A stretch of DNA of 64,000 nt from WHSW01 sp963846565 (GTDB lineage: Bacteria > Actinomycetota > Thermoleophilia > Solirubrobacterales > 70-9), in contig CAWJWL010000003.1 in assembly GCA_963846565.1 (NCBI GenBank), positions 434,001 through 498,000 of the forward strand, given 5' to 3'. The position numbers and the translations under genes are program-made. The stretch's first letter is position 1. Each line of letters opens with the position of its first letter. This document shows positions 1 through 7,718 of the stretch, piece by piece. The notes under the pieces were generated by a model. That model was not told the origin of the DNA. It did not search any database and saw only the letters and a list, made by a program, of their open reading frames with translations.

Positions 1-722
1 TCCTCCTGCGAATGGACGACCACCACCGCTCGCATCGTCGAGTGGCCGAGGCCGCAGAGCTCGGTGCAGACGAGGCTGAAGGTCCCCTCCTCGTTCGGCG
101 TGACGACGAAGGTGTCGTCGACCTCGTCGCCGCCCGGGCCCGAGGGCACCAGGTCGCGCTTGATCCGCCACTCGGGGACCCAGAAGGAGTGCAGGACGTC
201 TAGCGCCTCGACGGTCACCTCGAGCTGGCGGTCGACGGGCACGTGGAGCTCGTCGGTCTCGAGGTAGGTCGGGTTGCCCTCGGCGTCCTCGCCGATCTCG
301 ACCTCCGGGTACTCGAACGACCAGGCGAACTGCTGGCCGGTGACGTGGAGCGCCATCCGGTCGTCGGCCTGCGCCTCGATGTCGTCGAGGACGATCCAGC
401 TGTAGCCGGCGGCAACCAGGACGATGACGGTCGGGATCACGGTCCAGGCGATCTCGAGCCTGGTGTTGCCGTGGATCGGCTCGCCGTCGGACTCGTCGCC
501 GGGCTTCGCGCGGTACTTCCAGATCGCGTAGCCGAACATCACCATGACGACGGCGAAGACGAAGCACGAGAGCACGATCATGACGTCGAAGAGCGTGTCG
601 ATCGGGCCGGCCTGCTCGGACGCGGCGTCGCCGAACCAGTCGAACTGGAGCAGGAAGACCGAGGACACGGCCGTCAGCACGAGCATGACGAGGGCGAGGC
701 GGGCGTACGTCGAGCGGGTCAC
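1..722 (-). CDS. ctaC: Cytochrome c oxidase subunit II (3' end cut by window edge)
   Basis: This is subunit II of an aa3-type terminal oxidase. It takes electrons from cytochrome c through the CuA centre on the outer face of the membrane. The reading frame opens at a GTG (720-722), downstream of an in-frame TGA, and runs off the left edge after 240 residues. An N-terminal hydrophobic stretch (about 9-25) is followed by two membrane segments (about 43-63 and 90-110), the aromatic GQQFAWSFEYP motif (about 128-138), the VLHSFWVPEW strand that supplies a CuA histidine, and the CTELCGLGHSTM CuA motif near residue 220. All visible CuA ligands are intact. Other oxidase genes are presumably beyond the left edge. 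No haem c CxxCH domain is seen in the part present. Confidence 0.95.
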   Translation of the reverse strand, partial: MTRSTYARLALVMLVLTAVSSVFLLQFDWFGDAASEQAGPIDTLFDVMIVLSCFVFAVVMVMFGYAIWKYRAKPGDESDGEPIHGNTRLEIAWTVIPTVIVLVAAGYSWIVLDDIEAQADDRMALHVTGQQFAWSFEYPEVEIGEDAEGNPTYLETDELHVPVDRQLEVTVEALDVLHSFWVPEWRIKRDLVPSGPGGDEVDDTFVVTPNEEGTFSLVCTELCGLGHSTMRAVVVVHSQE

Positions 723-778
723 CGGTCGCGATTCTATTCATCGCGGGGACGGCGAAAGGCACTGGGTCGCAGCTAGCG

Positions 779-2257
779 TCAAGCCGCACTTGCGGCGAGC
801 ACGGCGCGGGCGACGCCCTCCCAGCTCCAGAGTCGCTCGACGGTCGCCCGTAGCACCGTTCCGGCCGCGTCCCGATCCACGGCGGAGAGGGCGAACCAGG
901 CGTTGAGCCGGTCGGAGATCGCCTCCACCGGATGACCCTCGAGCGGGAAGGAGACGAGCCCGGCAACCGCCGGCGGCAGGCTCGCGGCCAGATCCCGGCT
1001 GACCTCGGCGGCGCCCGAGTGCGCGGCCGAGACCGGCAGGACGCCGGCGGCCGCGGCCTCCGCCGCGACCATGCCGAAGGCCTCGGGGAAGGTGCTCGGG
1101 AAGACGAGCGCGTCGCACGACGGCACGAGCGCGCCGACCTCGTCGTGCTCGAGGCGGCCCGCGAAGCGGACGCTCCCGGCCGCGCTCCCGGCCGCCTCGG
1201 CGTAGTCGGCCGGCAGAGCGCTCAGGAACGCGGTGAGGATGGCGAGACGGGCGGGCTCGCCGCCCTCGAGCGCGCGGCCCCGTTCCGCGAGGACTTGCAG
1301 GGGGCCGAGGTCGCCGCGCTCCATTGCGCCCCAGATCTCGCGGAGCGCCTGCTCGAGGGCGCCGAAGCCGACGATCAGGAGGCGCGCGTCCGGGTTCCGG
1401 GCGTGGACCACAGGCCAGGCGGCGAGGAGCAGGTCGACGCCCTTGGCGACGATCAGCTTGCCGACGAAGACGACGCGGGGGGCGCGGCCCTCGGCGAACC
1501 ACCCGACCGCCGCCGCGGCCTTGGCGGCGTCCCGATCCCAGGCCGATTCGCCGGCGGTTCGCTTTTCCCCCTCCGCGCGGGCAGACCGGACCAGCGACGC
1601 CCCGAGCTCGCGCAGCCGCCCGGCACGTTCGGCGGGCGCCACCGGCGCGAAGAGGGCGGTGTCCACCCCGGGGGGGCCGAGGCGGACCTTGGCGTTGGTC
1701 TCCGGGTCGTCGACGGCGAGCCGGAGGCGCTCGGCGATGTGCCCGGAGCCGACCAGGATGCCGGCGGCGCCGTCGCAGGCCTCCTGCGCGTAGGAGCGGA
1801 AGCGGTCGAGGTCGGGAAGGATCGAGTAGGAGAGGTCGGAGCCGTGGATCTTGAGCGCGTAGCGAAGCCCGGCGCGGCCGAGGATCACCGGACCCATGAT
1901 CAGGTGGTTGGCGAGCGCCGCGTCGACCCCGCCGAGCTCGTCGACGAGTCCGCGGACGGCGGCGACGTTGAGCTCGATGTAGCGGTTGAGCTCGGCGTCC
2001 GTGAGCTCGCCGAAGGTCTTGACCTCGAAGCCCTCGTAGCTGTCGTGGACGAAGACCGGCAGCAGGCCGCCGATGTCCGGGTTGTGGATCGTCACCGAGC
2101 CGCTCGCGCCCGCCGGAGCGAGCTCGGGCCGGTCGCGCTCCTGGCAGACGAGGTGGACCTGATGGCCGAGCGCGGCGAGCGCCCCCGCGAGCCCCGCGTT
2201 GTAGACGTTCGAGCCGGTACCGCGCAGGAGGTACCCGTGGAAGATCAGAACCCGCAC
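779..2257 (-). CDS. GT4-family glycosyltransferase
   Basis: A soluble GT-B fold glycosyltransferase of 492 residues that would transfer a sugar from a nucleotide-sugar donor; donor and acceptor cannot be told. The N-terminus (MRVLIFHGYLLRGTGSNVYN) has the glycine-rich acceptor-side loop typical of GT4. The C-terminal half has the VGKLIVAKGVDLLL donor-domain strand and the FPSTFPEAFGMVAAEA segment, which carries the E-x7-E signature. It is longer than usual GT4 enzymes (370-420) because of an insertion between about residues 215 and 260. It starts at a GTG and stands alone between the oxidase and a divergent zinc-ribbon gene, about 38 kb from the other GT4 genes. Confidence 0.85.
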   Translation of the reverse strand: MRVLIFHGYLLRGTGSNVYNAGLAGALAALGHQVHLVCQERDRPELAPAGASGSVTIHNPDIGGLLPVFVHDSYEGFEVKTFGELTDAELNRYIELNVAAVRGLVDELGGVDAALANHLIMGPVILGRAGLRYALKIHGSDLSYSILPDLDRFRSYAQEACDGAAGILVGSGHIAERLRLAVDDPETNAKVRLGPPGVDTALFAPVAPAERAGRLRELGASLVRSARAEGEKRTAGESAWDRDAAKAAAAVGWFAEGRAPRVVFVGKLIVAKGVDLLLAAWPVVHARNPDARLLIVGFGALEQALREIWGAMERGDLGPLQVLAERGRALEGGEPARLAILTAFLSALPADYAEAAGSAAGSVRFAGRLEHDEVGALVPSCDALVFPSTFPEAFGMVAAEAAAAGVLPVSAAHSGAAEVSRDLAASLPPAVAGLVSFPLEGHPVEAISDRLNAWFALSAVDRDAAGTVLRATVERLWSWEGVARAVLAASAA

Positions 2258-2298
2258 GCGGGCACCCTACGGTCGGGAGCAGCGGCTATGTTTCCGCC

Positions 2299-2571
2299 AT
2301 GCAGAACCAGCGGCAGATCTTTCGCCTTCGCGCACGGATCTCCGGTCGCGAGGCCCTCGCGCCTGCCGAGGCGGACGGCGTCTACATCGACCGCGAATCC
2401 GGCGAGGAGCTCGAGCCCGTGACTCGGGTACTTCCGCTTGCCCCTTCGGAGTCCGCGCTCCTGCGCACGCCGGAGAACCTGCGCGCCTGCAACCGCTGCG
2501 ATCAGCTCATCGGGATCGACGTCACCGACTGCTCGTACTGCGGCCTGCGACAGCCCGCCTACAACGGCTGA
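2299..2571 (+). CDS. Small zinc-ribbon protein, function unknown
   Basis: A 90-residue protein with an ATG start that I do not recognise as a named family. The C-terminal third has two CxxC knuckles (CNRC and CSYC) separated by 11 residues, a compact zinc-ribbon arrangement. The first 60 residues are charged, with no membrane segment or signal peptide. It diverges from the GT4 gene on the left and converges on a secreted-protein gene whose stop lies 3 bp away. A nucleic-acid or protein-interaction role is possible, but nothing in the context decides it. Confidence 0.6.
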   Translation: MQNQRQIFRLRARISGREALAPAEADGVYIDRESGEELEPVTRVLPLAPSESALLRTPENLRACNRCDQLIGIDVTDCSYCGLRQPAYNG

Positions 2572-2574
2572 GCG

Positions 2575-3354
2575 CTACTCGCCGGCGTTTCCGCCGCCGC
2601 CGCCGCCACCGCCGCCTTCACCACCACCGCCGCCGCCCCCTTCGCCCTCGCCGCCGCCGGCGTTCTTGGGCTCGTAGAACGCCCAGTAGAGGACGCGGGC
2701 GGTGGAGTAGTCACAGGCGTAAGTGCGGGTGGAGCGGATCTTCTGCTGAGCCTTGCCGGCCTTGATGTCGTTCTCGGCTTCGCAGGCGCCGTCCTCGCGG
2801 CTCGCGCGCCAGATGTTGCTGGTGCGATCGAGCTCGACCGCGAACGAGGTCGACCACGTCGGGACGGAGAGGGCGACGAACTCGCCCGCGCGGATCTTCA
2901 ACGGCTCGGCGAGGGTGAAGACGCTGTAGCCGCCGAGCGAGGTCGAGAGGTCCATCACCGGCCCCTGAGCCTTGAGCTTGTATTCGCGTTCCTCACCCGT
3001 TCGCTTCAGCACGGCGATCCGGGCGGTCGGAGTCATGCCGAGGGAGGCAGAGGTGAAGAAGTCGCCGAAGAACGTGCGCTGCTCCTGATTCGGCTCCGCG
3101 AGGTCGATCGCCCAGGCGACCACGCGACCGTCCGAGCGCGCCTTGAACGGGCCGCGCCGACCGTCGGCAACGAGCTGCAATGCGGTCGTCCGCCCGACCG
3201 CCTGGCACGGCGACTTCGGGCATGCGGGCGCGGGGGTGCGCGCCGTCTGGCCGAGCTTCGCACCCTCTGCGGGAGCGCTGATCCCAACCGCAACGGCGGC
3301 CGTCGCGATACCCGCCGCGAGGAGTGTTCGGCTCTTGTTCGGTCGATTCGGCAC
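2575..3354 (-). CDS. Secreted protein with Gly-rich tail, function unknown
   Basis: About 259 residues if the GTG at 3352-3354 is used. That start places a basic n-region (RPNKSR) directly before a hydrophobic core (LLAAGIATAAVAVGI) and an AEGA-type signal peptidase site. The frame stays open to an ATG near 3465, but that start would overlap the divergent ABC transporter gene and put 37 residues ahead of the signal peptide. The exported part has several cysteines and beta-rich stretches. It ends in about 28 residues made almost only of Gly and Glu. No known domain was recognised. Confidence 0.6.
   Translation of the reverse strand: MPNRPNKSRTLLAAGIATAAVAVGISAPAEGAKLGQTARTPAPACPKSPCQAVGRTTALQLVADGRRGPFKARSDGRVVAWAIDLAEPNQEQRTFFGDFFTSASLGMTPTARIAVLKRTGEEREYKLKAQGPVMDLSTSLGGYSVFTLAEPLKIRAGEFVALSVPTWSTSFAVELDRTSNIWRASREDGACEAENDIKAGKAQQKIRSTRTYACDYSTARVLYWAFYEPKNAGGGEGEGGGGGGGEGGGGGGGGGNAGE
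2590..2662. repeat. GCC/CCG-type low-complexity tract
   Basis: A run of near-perfect CCG/CCA triplets. On the minus strand it encodes the Gly/Glu tail of the secreted protein. It is a coding microsatellite that is likely to vary in length between strains. Confidence 0.75.
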
Positions 3355-3428
3355 TGGAAACGCTGAAAACACCCGGTTACGCCATCCGATGCGGTCCGGG
3401 GCAACCAGCATGCATACATTAGGCACGT

Positions 3429-4430
3429 ATGCGCTCGTCGGTAGATTCCGATGTGGTGCCTGCAATAGAGGTAACGGGCCTCGAGCGGACGTTCGAGGGG
3501 GAGATCAAAGCCGTCCAGGGGGTCGACCTCGAGGTCGCGGCGGGTGAGATCTACGCATTTCTCGGCCCGAACGGGGCCGGGAAGACGACCACCGTCCGCA
3601 TGCTGACAACACTTCTGCGCCCCACCGGGGGCAGTGCCAGAGTCGCCGGCCACGACGTCGTCGCGGAGGCGAGCGAGGTACGCCGGGCGATCGGCGTCGC
3701 CCTCCAGGAGGCCGCGCTCGACCCATTGATGACCGGGCGCGAGTTGATCCTGCTGCAGGCGACGCTCCACGGGCTCCCGGGTGCCGAGGGCAAGTCACGC
3801 AGCGAGGCGCTGCTCTCACGCGTCGGCCTGGTCGAGGCCGCCGACCGGCGCGTCGGCACCTACTCCGGCGGCATGCGGCGACGGCTCGACCTTGCCTCCG
3901 CCCTCGTCCACGAGCCGCGCGTTCTCTTCCTCGACGAACCGACCACCGGTCTCGACCCGGTCAGCCGCAAGGCGATCTGGGAGGAGGTGGTGAAGCTCAA
4001 CCGCGAAGGGACCACGGTCTTCCTCACCACGCAGTACCTCGAGGAGGCGGACCAGCTCGCGAACCGGGTCGGGATCATCGCCAGGGGACGGATCGTCGCG
4101 GAGGGCACGCCGACCTCGCTGAAGGCGGAGATCGGCAAGCCGCACCTCGAGATCGGCCTCCTCGACGGCGAGGGAGACCGCGCGAAGGCAATCTGCGAGG
4201 CCTTTGGCCGCCCGCTGCCCGAGAAGGACGGCAAGGTCCTGGTCGAGCTCGAAGGCGGAGCCGGCGACATCGCCCAGGTCGTCCGGGCGCTCGACGAGGC
4301 GGGGTTGTTGGTGGAGTCGCTCGAGCTGGTCGAGCCGACGCTCGACGATGTCTTCGTCGCGAAGACGGGCGAGCACCTCGAGGGCGACGAGCAGGCCGCG
4401 GAACCCGCACCGGAGCCCGAGCCCCTTTGA
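3429..4430 (+). CDS. ABC transporter ATP-binding protein, DrrA-like
   Basis: The nucleotide-binding subunit of an ABC-2 type exporter, 333 residues. Visible motifs are Walker A GPNGAGKTT (about residue 46), the Q-loop region ALQEAALDP, the signature YSGGMRRRLDLA, Walker B VLFLDEPTTGLDP and the H-loop region FLTTQYLEEADQL. After about residue 225 there is the C-terminal extension typical of DrrA-like drug-resistance ATPases. The last codons overlap the first permease gene (TTGA), so translation is probably coupled. The operon most resembles daunorubicin-type multidrug or lipid exporters; the substrate cannot be read from the sequence. A second possible start is the GTG at 3456. Confidence 0.93.
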   Translation: MRSSVDSDVVPAIEVTGLERTFEGEIKAVQGVDLEVAAGEIYAFLGPNGAGKTTTVRMLTTLLRPTGGSARVAGHDVVAEASEVRRAIGVALQEAALDPLMTGRELILLQATLHGLPGAEGKSRSEALLSRVGLVEAADRRVGTYSGGMRRRLDLASALVHEPRVLFLDEPTTGLDPVSRKAIWEEVVKLNREGTTVFLTTQYLEEADQLANRVGIIARGRIVAEGTPTSLKAEIGKPHLEIGLLDGEGDRAKAICEAFGRPLPEKDGKVLVELEGGAGDIAQVVRALDEAGLLVESLELVEPTLDDVFVAKTGEHLEGDEQAAEPAPEPEPL

Positions 4431-5209
4431 GCCGGCTGGCCACCAACGCCCGCGTGGTCCGGGCGCTCGCCAACCGTTCGATTCGGCAGACATTCCGGCG
4501 GCCGCAGCTGATGGCGCCGATCCTGATCTTCCCCACCCTGCTGCTGGCGGTTCAGACCGGCGGCGCCGGCGGCGCCGTCAACCTCGGCAACTTTCCCACC
4601 GACAACTTCCTCAGCTTCATGCTGGCCGGGGCCATGCTCCAGTCCTGCCTGCTCGCCGGCAACACGGGCGGGATCGCGCTCGCCGTCGACCTCGAGATGG
4701 GCTTCACCGACCGGCTGTTCGCCGCCCCGATCTCCCGCTACTCCGTCGTCCTCGGCCGGCTCGCCGGCGTTGCCGTCCTGGGCGCGGTCAGCGCCGTCTG
4801 GTTCATCGCGATCGGCCTGATCTTCGGCGCCGACTTCGAACAGGGGGTGCCGGGAATGCTCGTGATGGTCGTCCTGACCGCACTCGCGGCCGCGGCGTTC
4901 GGCGGCCTCAGCGCATCGATCGCCCTCTACAGCGGCCAGGCCTCGGTGGTTCAAGGACTGTTCCCCCTCGTCTTCGTGATCCTCTTCCTCTCGAGCGCCT
5001 TCTTCCCCGCGGAGCTGTTGCTGCAGCCGGCCAAGGCGATTGCCGACTACAACCCGCTCTCATTCATCGTCGAGGGCGTCCGCGAGCCCGTGATCGACTC
5101 GCTCACGGCCAAGTCACTGCTCGAGGCCATCGGGGCCGTCGCGCTCGTCGGCGGGATCTCGGTCGCCCTCAGCGCCCTCGCCCTGCGGCGCAGGCTCCGG
5201 ATCGGCTGA
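4427..5209 (+). CDS. ABC-2 type transporter permease, DrrB-like (first)
   Basis: A 260-residue integral membrane subunit with about six hydrophobic segments and the usual ABC-2 layout: cytoplasmic N-terminus (RQTFRRPQLM), paired helices, and the NPLSFIVEGVRE segment before the last helix. The start is a TTG (4427-4429) whose last two bases form part of the upstream TGA stop, a four-base TTGA overlap. It probably forms a heterodimer with the next permease and is powered by the ATPase upstream. Confidence 0.9.
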   Translation: MSRLATNARVVRALANRSIRQTFRRPQLMAPILIFPTLLLAVQTGGAGGAVNLGNFPTDNFLSFMLAGAMLQSCLLAGNTGGIALAVDLEMGFTDRLFAAPISRYSVVLGRLAGVAVLGAVSAVWFIAIGLIFGADFEQGVPGMLVMVVLTALAAAAFGGLSASIALYSGQASVVQGLFPLVFVILFLSSAFFPAELLLQPAKAIADYNPLSFIVEGVREPVIDSLTAKSLLEAIGAVALVGGISVALSALALRRRLRIG

Positions 5210-5210
5210 G

Positions 5211-5987
5211 ATGGGGTTCGCTGCCGAACTCGCCACCGTTCGCGCGCTCATCAGGCGCGCCACGAACGAGATCGTGCGCGTTCCCGGCGCGGCGATCCCG
5301 GGCGTGCTGGCGCCGACGATCTTCTTCTGCGGCCTCAGCGCCGTCTTCGGCAACCTGCTCGAACTCGGCGGCTACGGAGTCGAGAACTACCAGACGTGGA
5401 TCCTGCCGATCAGCCTGCTTCAGGGGGCCGGATTCACCGGCGCGGCGACCGGCGTCAACCTCGCCCGCGACATCGAGCAGGGCTGGTTCGACCGCCTGAT
5501 CGCCTCACCCGCCTCACGCCCGGCCCTGCTCGCCGGCCTCGTCGTCTCGGCGAGCCTGCGCTCGCTGATCCCAGCCGCGGTCCTGCTGATCGTCGGCTTC
5601 TCGGTGGGCGTCGAGTGGCCCGGCATCGGCGGCCTGATCCTGACGATCTTCTTCGTCATGGCGACCGGCGCGGTCGCGGCCTGCTGGGGCGTGATGCTGG
5701 CACTGCGCTACCGCAGCCAGAGCGCTGCCCCGCTGATGCAGTCGGGCATGTTCGTCCTCGTCCTGACGACCACGGCCTACGCCCCGATCGAGCAGCTCCA
5801 GGGCTGGCTCGCCGACATCGCCCGCATCAACCCCCTGACCCAGGTGGTGGAGGCGATCCGACAGGGCTTCCTCGAGGGCGGCTCGATCACGTGGGCCGAT
5901 ACCTGGCCCGGCCTCGTCGCGATCCTGGGCTTTCTCCTCTTCCTCGGCGCCTTCTCGCTGCGCGGGATGGAGCGCGTCTCGTACTGA
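5211..5987 (+). CDS. ABC-2 type transporter permease, DrrB-like (second)
   Basis: A 258-residue paralogue of the preceding permease with the same order of elements: N-terminal amphipathic region, about six hydrophobic helices, an AxPxSRPALLAG segment in the cytoplasmic loop and INPLTQVVEAIRQGF before the last helix. It begins 1 bp after the upstream stop. Two different half-permeases with one ATPase suggest an asymmetric exporter. It is the last gene of the operon and is followed directly by two hairpins. Confidence 0.9.
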   Translation: MGFAAELATVRALIRRATNEIVRVPGAAIPGVLAPTIFFCGLSAVFGNLLELGGYGVENYQTWILPISLLQGAGFTGAATGVNLARDIEQGWFDRLIASPASRPALLAGLVVSASLRSLIPAAVLLIVGFSVGVEWPGIGGLILTIFFVMATGAVAACWGVMLALRYRSQSAAPLMQSGMFVLVLTTTAYAPIEQLQGWLADIARINPLTQVVEAIRQGFLEGGSITWADTWPGLVAILGFLLFLGAFSLRGMERVSY

Positions 5988-5988
5988 G

Positions 5989-6024
5989 CATGCCGAACGG
6001 CATGAAACGTCCCGTATGGGGACG
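5989..6024. terminator. Tandem hairpins after ABC exporter operon
   Basis: Two perfect inverted repeats begin 1 base after the permease stop. CATGCCG/CGGCATG (5989-5995 and 5998-6004) has a 2-base loop, and CGTCCC/GGGACG (6008-6013 and 6019-6024) has a 5-base loop. There is no T-run, so this is not a classical intrinsic terminator. It could protect the 3' end of the mRNA or help termination in a high-GC genome. Confidence 0.45.
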
Positions 6025-6216
6025 AACCTGCCGTTCCGCGGCGCCATGGCCGGTTGGCTTGGGACGGCCGAAGCCTTCGCGGTCTACACCAGGAAGACCG
6101 CCGTCGCCGTGTTCGCCGGAGGGCGAGCGGAGGCGAAGGCGATCGCGAAGACGCTCATCGACGCCGCCCGAACCGCGAGTCGGACCGGCTGCCCTCGGTC
6201 TCCGATCGCGCGCTGA
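6016..6216 (+). CDS. Possible small protein
   Basis: A 66-codon frame with starts at 6016 or 6043 (the MAGWLG methionine). Third codon positions are mostly G or C in this frame, and residues 10-55 would form an Ala/Lys/Arg-rich amphipathic helix. Both points favour coding. Against it, the 6016 ATG lies within the loop and arm of the second hairpin, no clear ribosome-binding site is seen, and no family is recognised. It is otherwise the only candidate gene between the ABC operon and infA (5988-6257). Confidence 0.3.
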   Translation: MGTNLPFRGAMAGWLGTAEAFAVYTRKTAVAVFAGGRAEAKAIAKTLIDAARTASRTGCPRSPIAR

Positions 6217-6257
6217 ACGGCGAGCTGCCGTGCCAGCGCCAGGGCGGGCGGTAGGCG

Positions 6258-6476
6258 CTACTTGTAGCGGTAGGTGATGCGGCCGCGGTCGAGGTCGTAC
6301 GGCGAGAGCTCGATCTTCACGCGGTCACCGGGGAGGATGCGGATGTAGTGGCGCCGCATCTTGCCCGAGATGTGCCCGAGGACCTCGTGGTCGTTGTCGA
6401 GCTTCACCTTGAACATGGTGTTGGGCAGGGCCTCGGTGACCTCACCCTCCATCTCGATTTTCTCTTCCTTCGACAT
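6258..6476 (-). CDS. infA: Translation initiation factor IF-1
   Basis: A 72-residue S1/OB-fold protein that binds the ribosomal A site during initiation. The sequence is full length and canonical: MSKEEKIEMEGEV at the start, the central LGHISGKMRRHYIRILPGD stretch with the rRNA-contacting basic residues, and the C-terminal SPYDLDRGRITYRYK. It sits at the downstream end of the long minus-strand block rather than next to rpmJ/rpsM, its usual place. No second infA is visible in this window. Confidence 0.98.
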   Translation of the reverse strand: MSKEEKIEMEGEVTEALPNTMFKVKLDNDHEVLGHISGKMRRHYIRILPGDRVKIELSPYDLDRGRITYRYK

Positions 6477-6509
6477 CGGCGCCGGTGAGGGTAGCGCCTC
6501 AGGCGTCGC

Positions 6510-7292
6510 TCAGCGACCCTTGAACGTCGCCTTGCCGGGCCCCTCGGCGAGGAAGCTGGCGACCGCTCGCTGCAGGTCCTCGCTCTTAAACAGGCCCGCA
6601 AACTGCTCCGGCGTGACCCGATCCGCCTCGTCGACGCCGCCGGCGCGGAAGCCCCGGATGATCCTTTTCGTGGCGCCGTGGGCGACCGTCGGCCCGTTGG
6701 CCAGCTTGGCGGCGAACGCCATCCCCTCGGCGAGCAGGTCGTCGTCGGCGAGCACCCGGGCGACGACGCCCCAGCGCTCGAGCGTCTCGGCGTCGTACAG
6801 GTCGCCCGAGTAGACGAACTCGCTGGCCCGCGCCGGTCCGGCGCGCTCGGCCATCCGCTGGGTCCCGCCGGCGCCCGGCGTGAGGCCGACGACGGCCTCG
6901 ACCAGGCCGAACTTCGCCGAGTTCGAGGCCCAGAGGACATCGCAGCCAAGCGCCACCTCGAGCCCCGCCGTGAGGCAGAGGCCGTGGGCGAGCGCCAGCG
7001 TCGGGATCTCGAGCGCCTCGAGCCTGCGGACGGAGTCGATCAGCGGCTGGGAGAACTCGTCGGCGCGCTCGCCGCCGGCGTCGACCACGCGCTGAAAGGC
7101 GTTCACGTCCACCCCGCCGCTGAAGATCTTGCCCTCGGCGCGCCAGACGAGAGCCCGCGCGTCGGAGCCCTCGACCTCACCGATGCAGTCGTTGAGCTCG
7201 TGGAAGGCGTCGTCGGTGAACAGGTTCACCGGCGGATTCGAGAGCACGATCGAGGCCACGGGGCCGTCGCGCTCGAGCCGGATGACCGCCAC
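6510..7292 (-). CDS. Enoyl-CoA hydratase/isomerase family protein
   Basis: A crotonase-fold enzyme of 260 residues. Both catalytic glutamates of the hydratase type seem present: one in AGLEVALGCD and one in FGLVEAVVGLTPGAGGTQR. The oxyanion-hole segment is KIFSGGVDVNAF. This supports reversible hydration of trans-2-enoyl-CoA in beta-oxidation or a related pathway, though crotonases vary in chemistry. It starts at a GTG 1 base after the HIT gene stop, so it is probably co-transcribed. No other beta-oxidation gene is adjacent. Confidence 0.88.
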   Translation of the reverse strand: MAVIRLERDGPVASIVLSNPPVNLFTDDAFHELNDCIGEVEGSDARALVWRAEGKIFSGGVDVNAFQRVVDAGGERADEFSQPLIDSVRRLEALEIPTLALAHGLCLTAGLEVALGCDVLWASNSAKFGLVEAVVGLTPGAGGTQRMAERAGPARASEFVYSGDLYDAETLERWGVVARVLADDDLLAEGMAFAAKLANGPTVAHGATKRIIRGFRAGGVDEADRVTPEQFAGLFKSEDLQRAVASFLAEGPGKATFKGR

Positions 7293-7293
7293 C

Positions 7294-7707
7294 TCAGGCG
7301 CCCGAGCGGATCGTGTCGGCGACGGCCTTGATCGCGGCGGGGTCGCCGCCCACGGGCCGCCACGGCAACTGCAGCGGGTCGTCCTCGTAGCGCGGGATCA
7401 CGTGCAGGTGGTAGTGGAAGACCGTCTGCCAGGCGGCCGGGCGGCAGGCGTTGAGGATGTTGAACCCGTCGGGCTCGAGCGTCTCCTCCATCTGCGCGGC
7501 GAGGCGGCGGGCGGCGGTGATCGTTCGCTCCAGCGCCTCGTCGGTCATATCCATCAGGTCGACGTGGTGTTCGCGAGGGATCACCAGCGCGTGCCCGCGG
7601 GTGGCGGGGTTGATGTCCATGAACGCGAGTGTGTCCTCGTCGGAGTCGATGATCTCCGCCGGCAGGTCGCCGGCGACGATGCCGCAGAAGATGCAGTCCG
7701 TAGCCAC
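7294..7707 (-). CDS. HIT family nucleotide hydrolase/transferase
   Basis: A 137-residue Hint-like protein. The N-terminal CIFC motif is a typical HIT-family metal or structural cysteine pair, and the histidine triad is HYHLHVIPR near residue 98. Hint proteins hydrolyse nucleoside phosphoramidates and acyl-adenylates. It starts at a GTG and lies between the tRNA nucleotidyltransferase and the enoyl-CoA hydratase genes on the same strand. Confidence 0.93.
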   Translation of the reverse strand: MATDCIFCGIVAGDLPAEIIDSDEDTLAFMDINPATRGHALVIPREHHVDLMDMTDEALERTITAARRLAAQMEETLEPDGFNILNACRPAAWQTVFHYHLHVIPRYEDDPLQLPWRPVGGDPAAIKAVADTIRSGA

Positions 7708-7718
7708 GATCCGGGAGC

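Noticed and set aside
932..2422. Plus-strand open frame of about 496 codons opposite the first GT4
   Set aside because: Antisense to the GT4 gene; no domain or start context.
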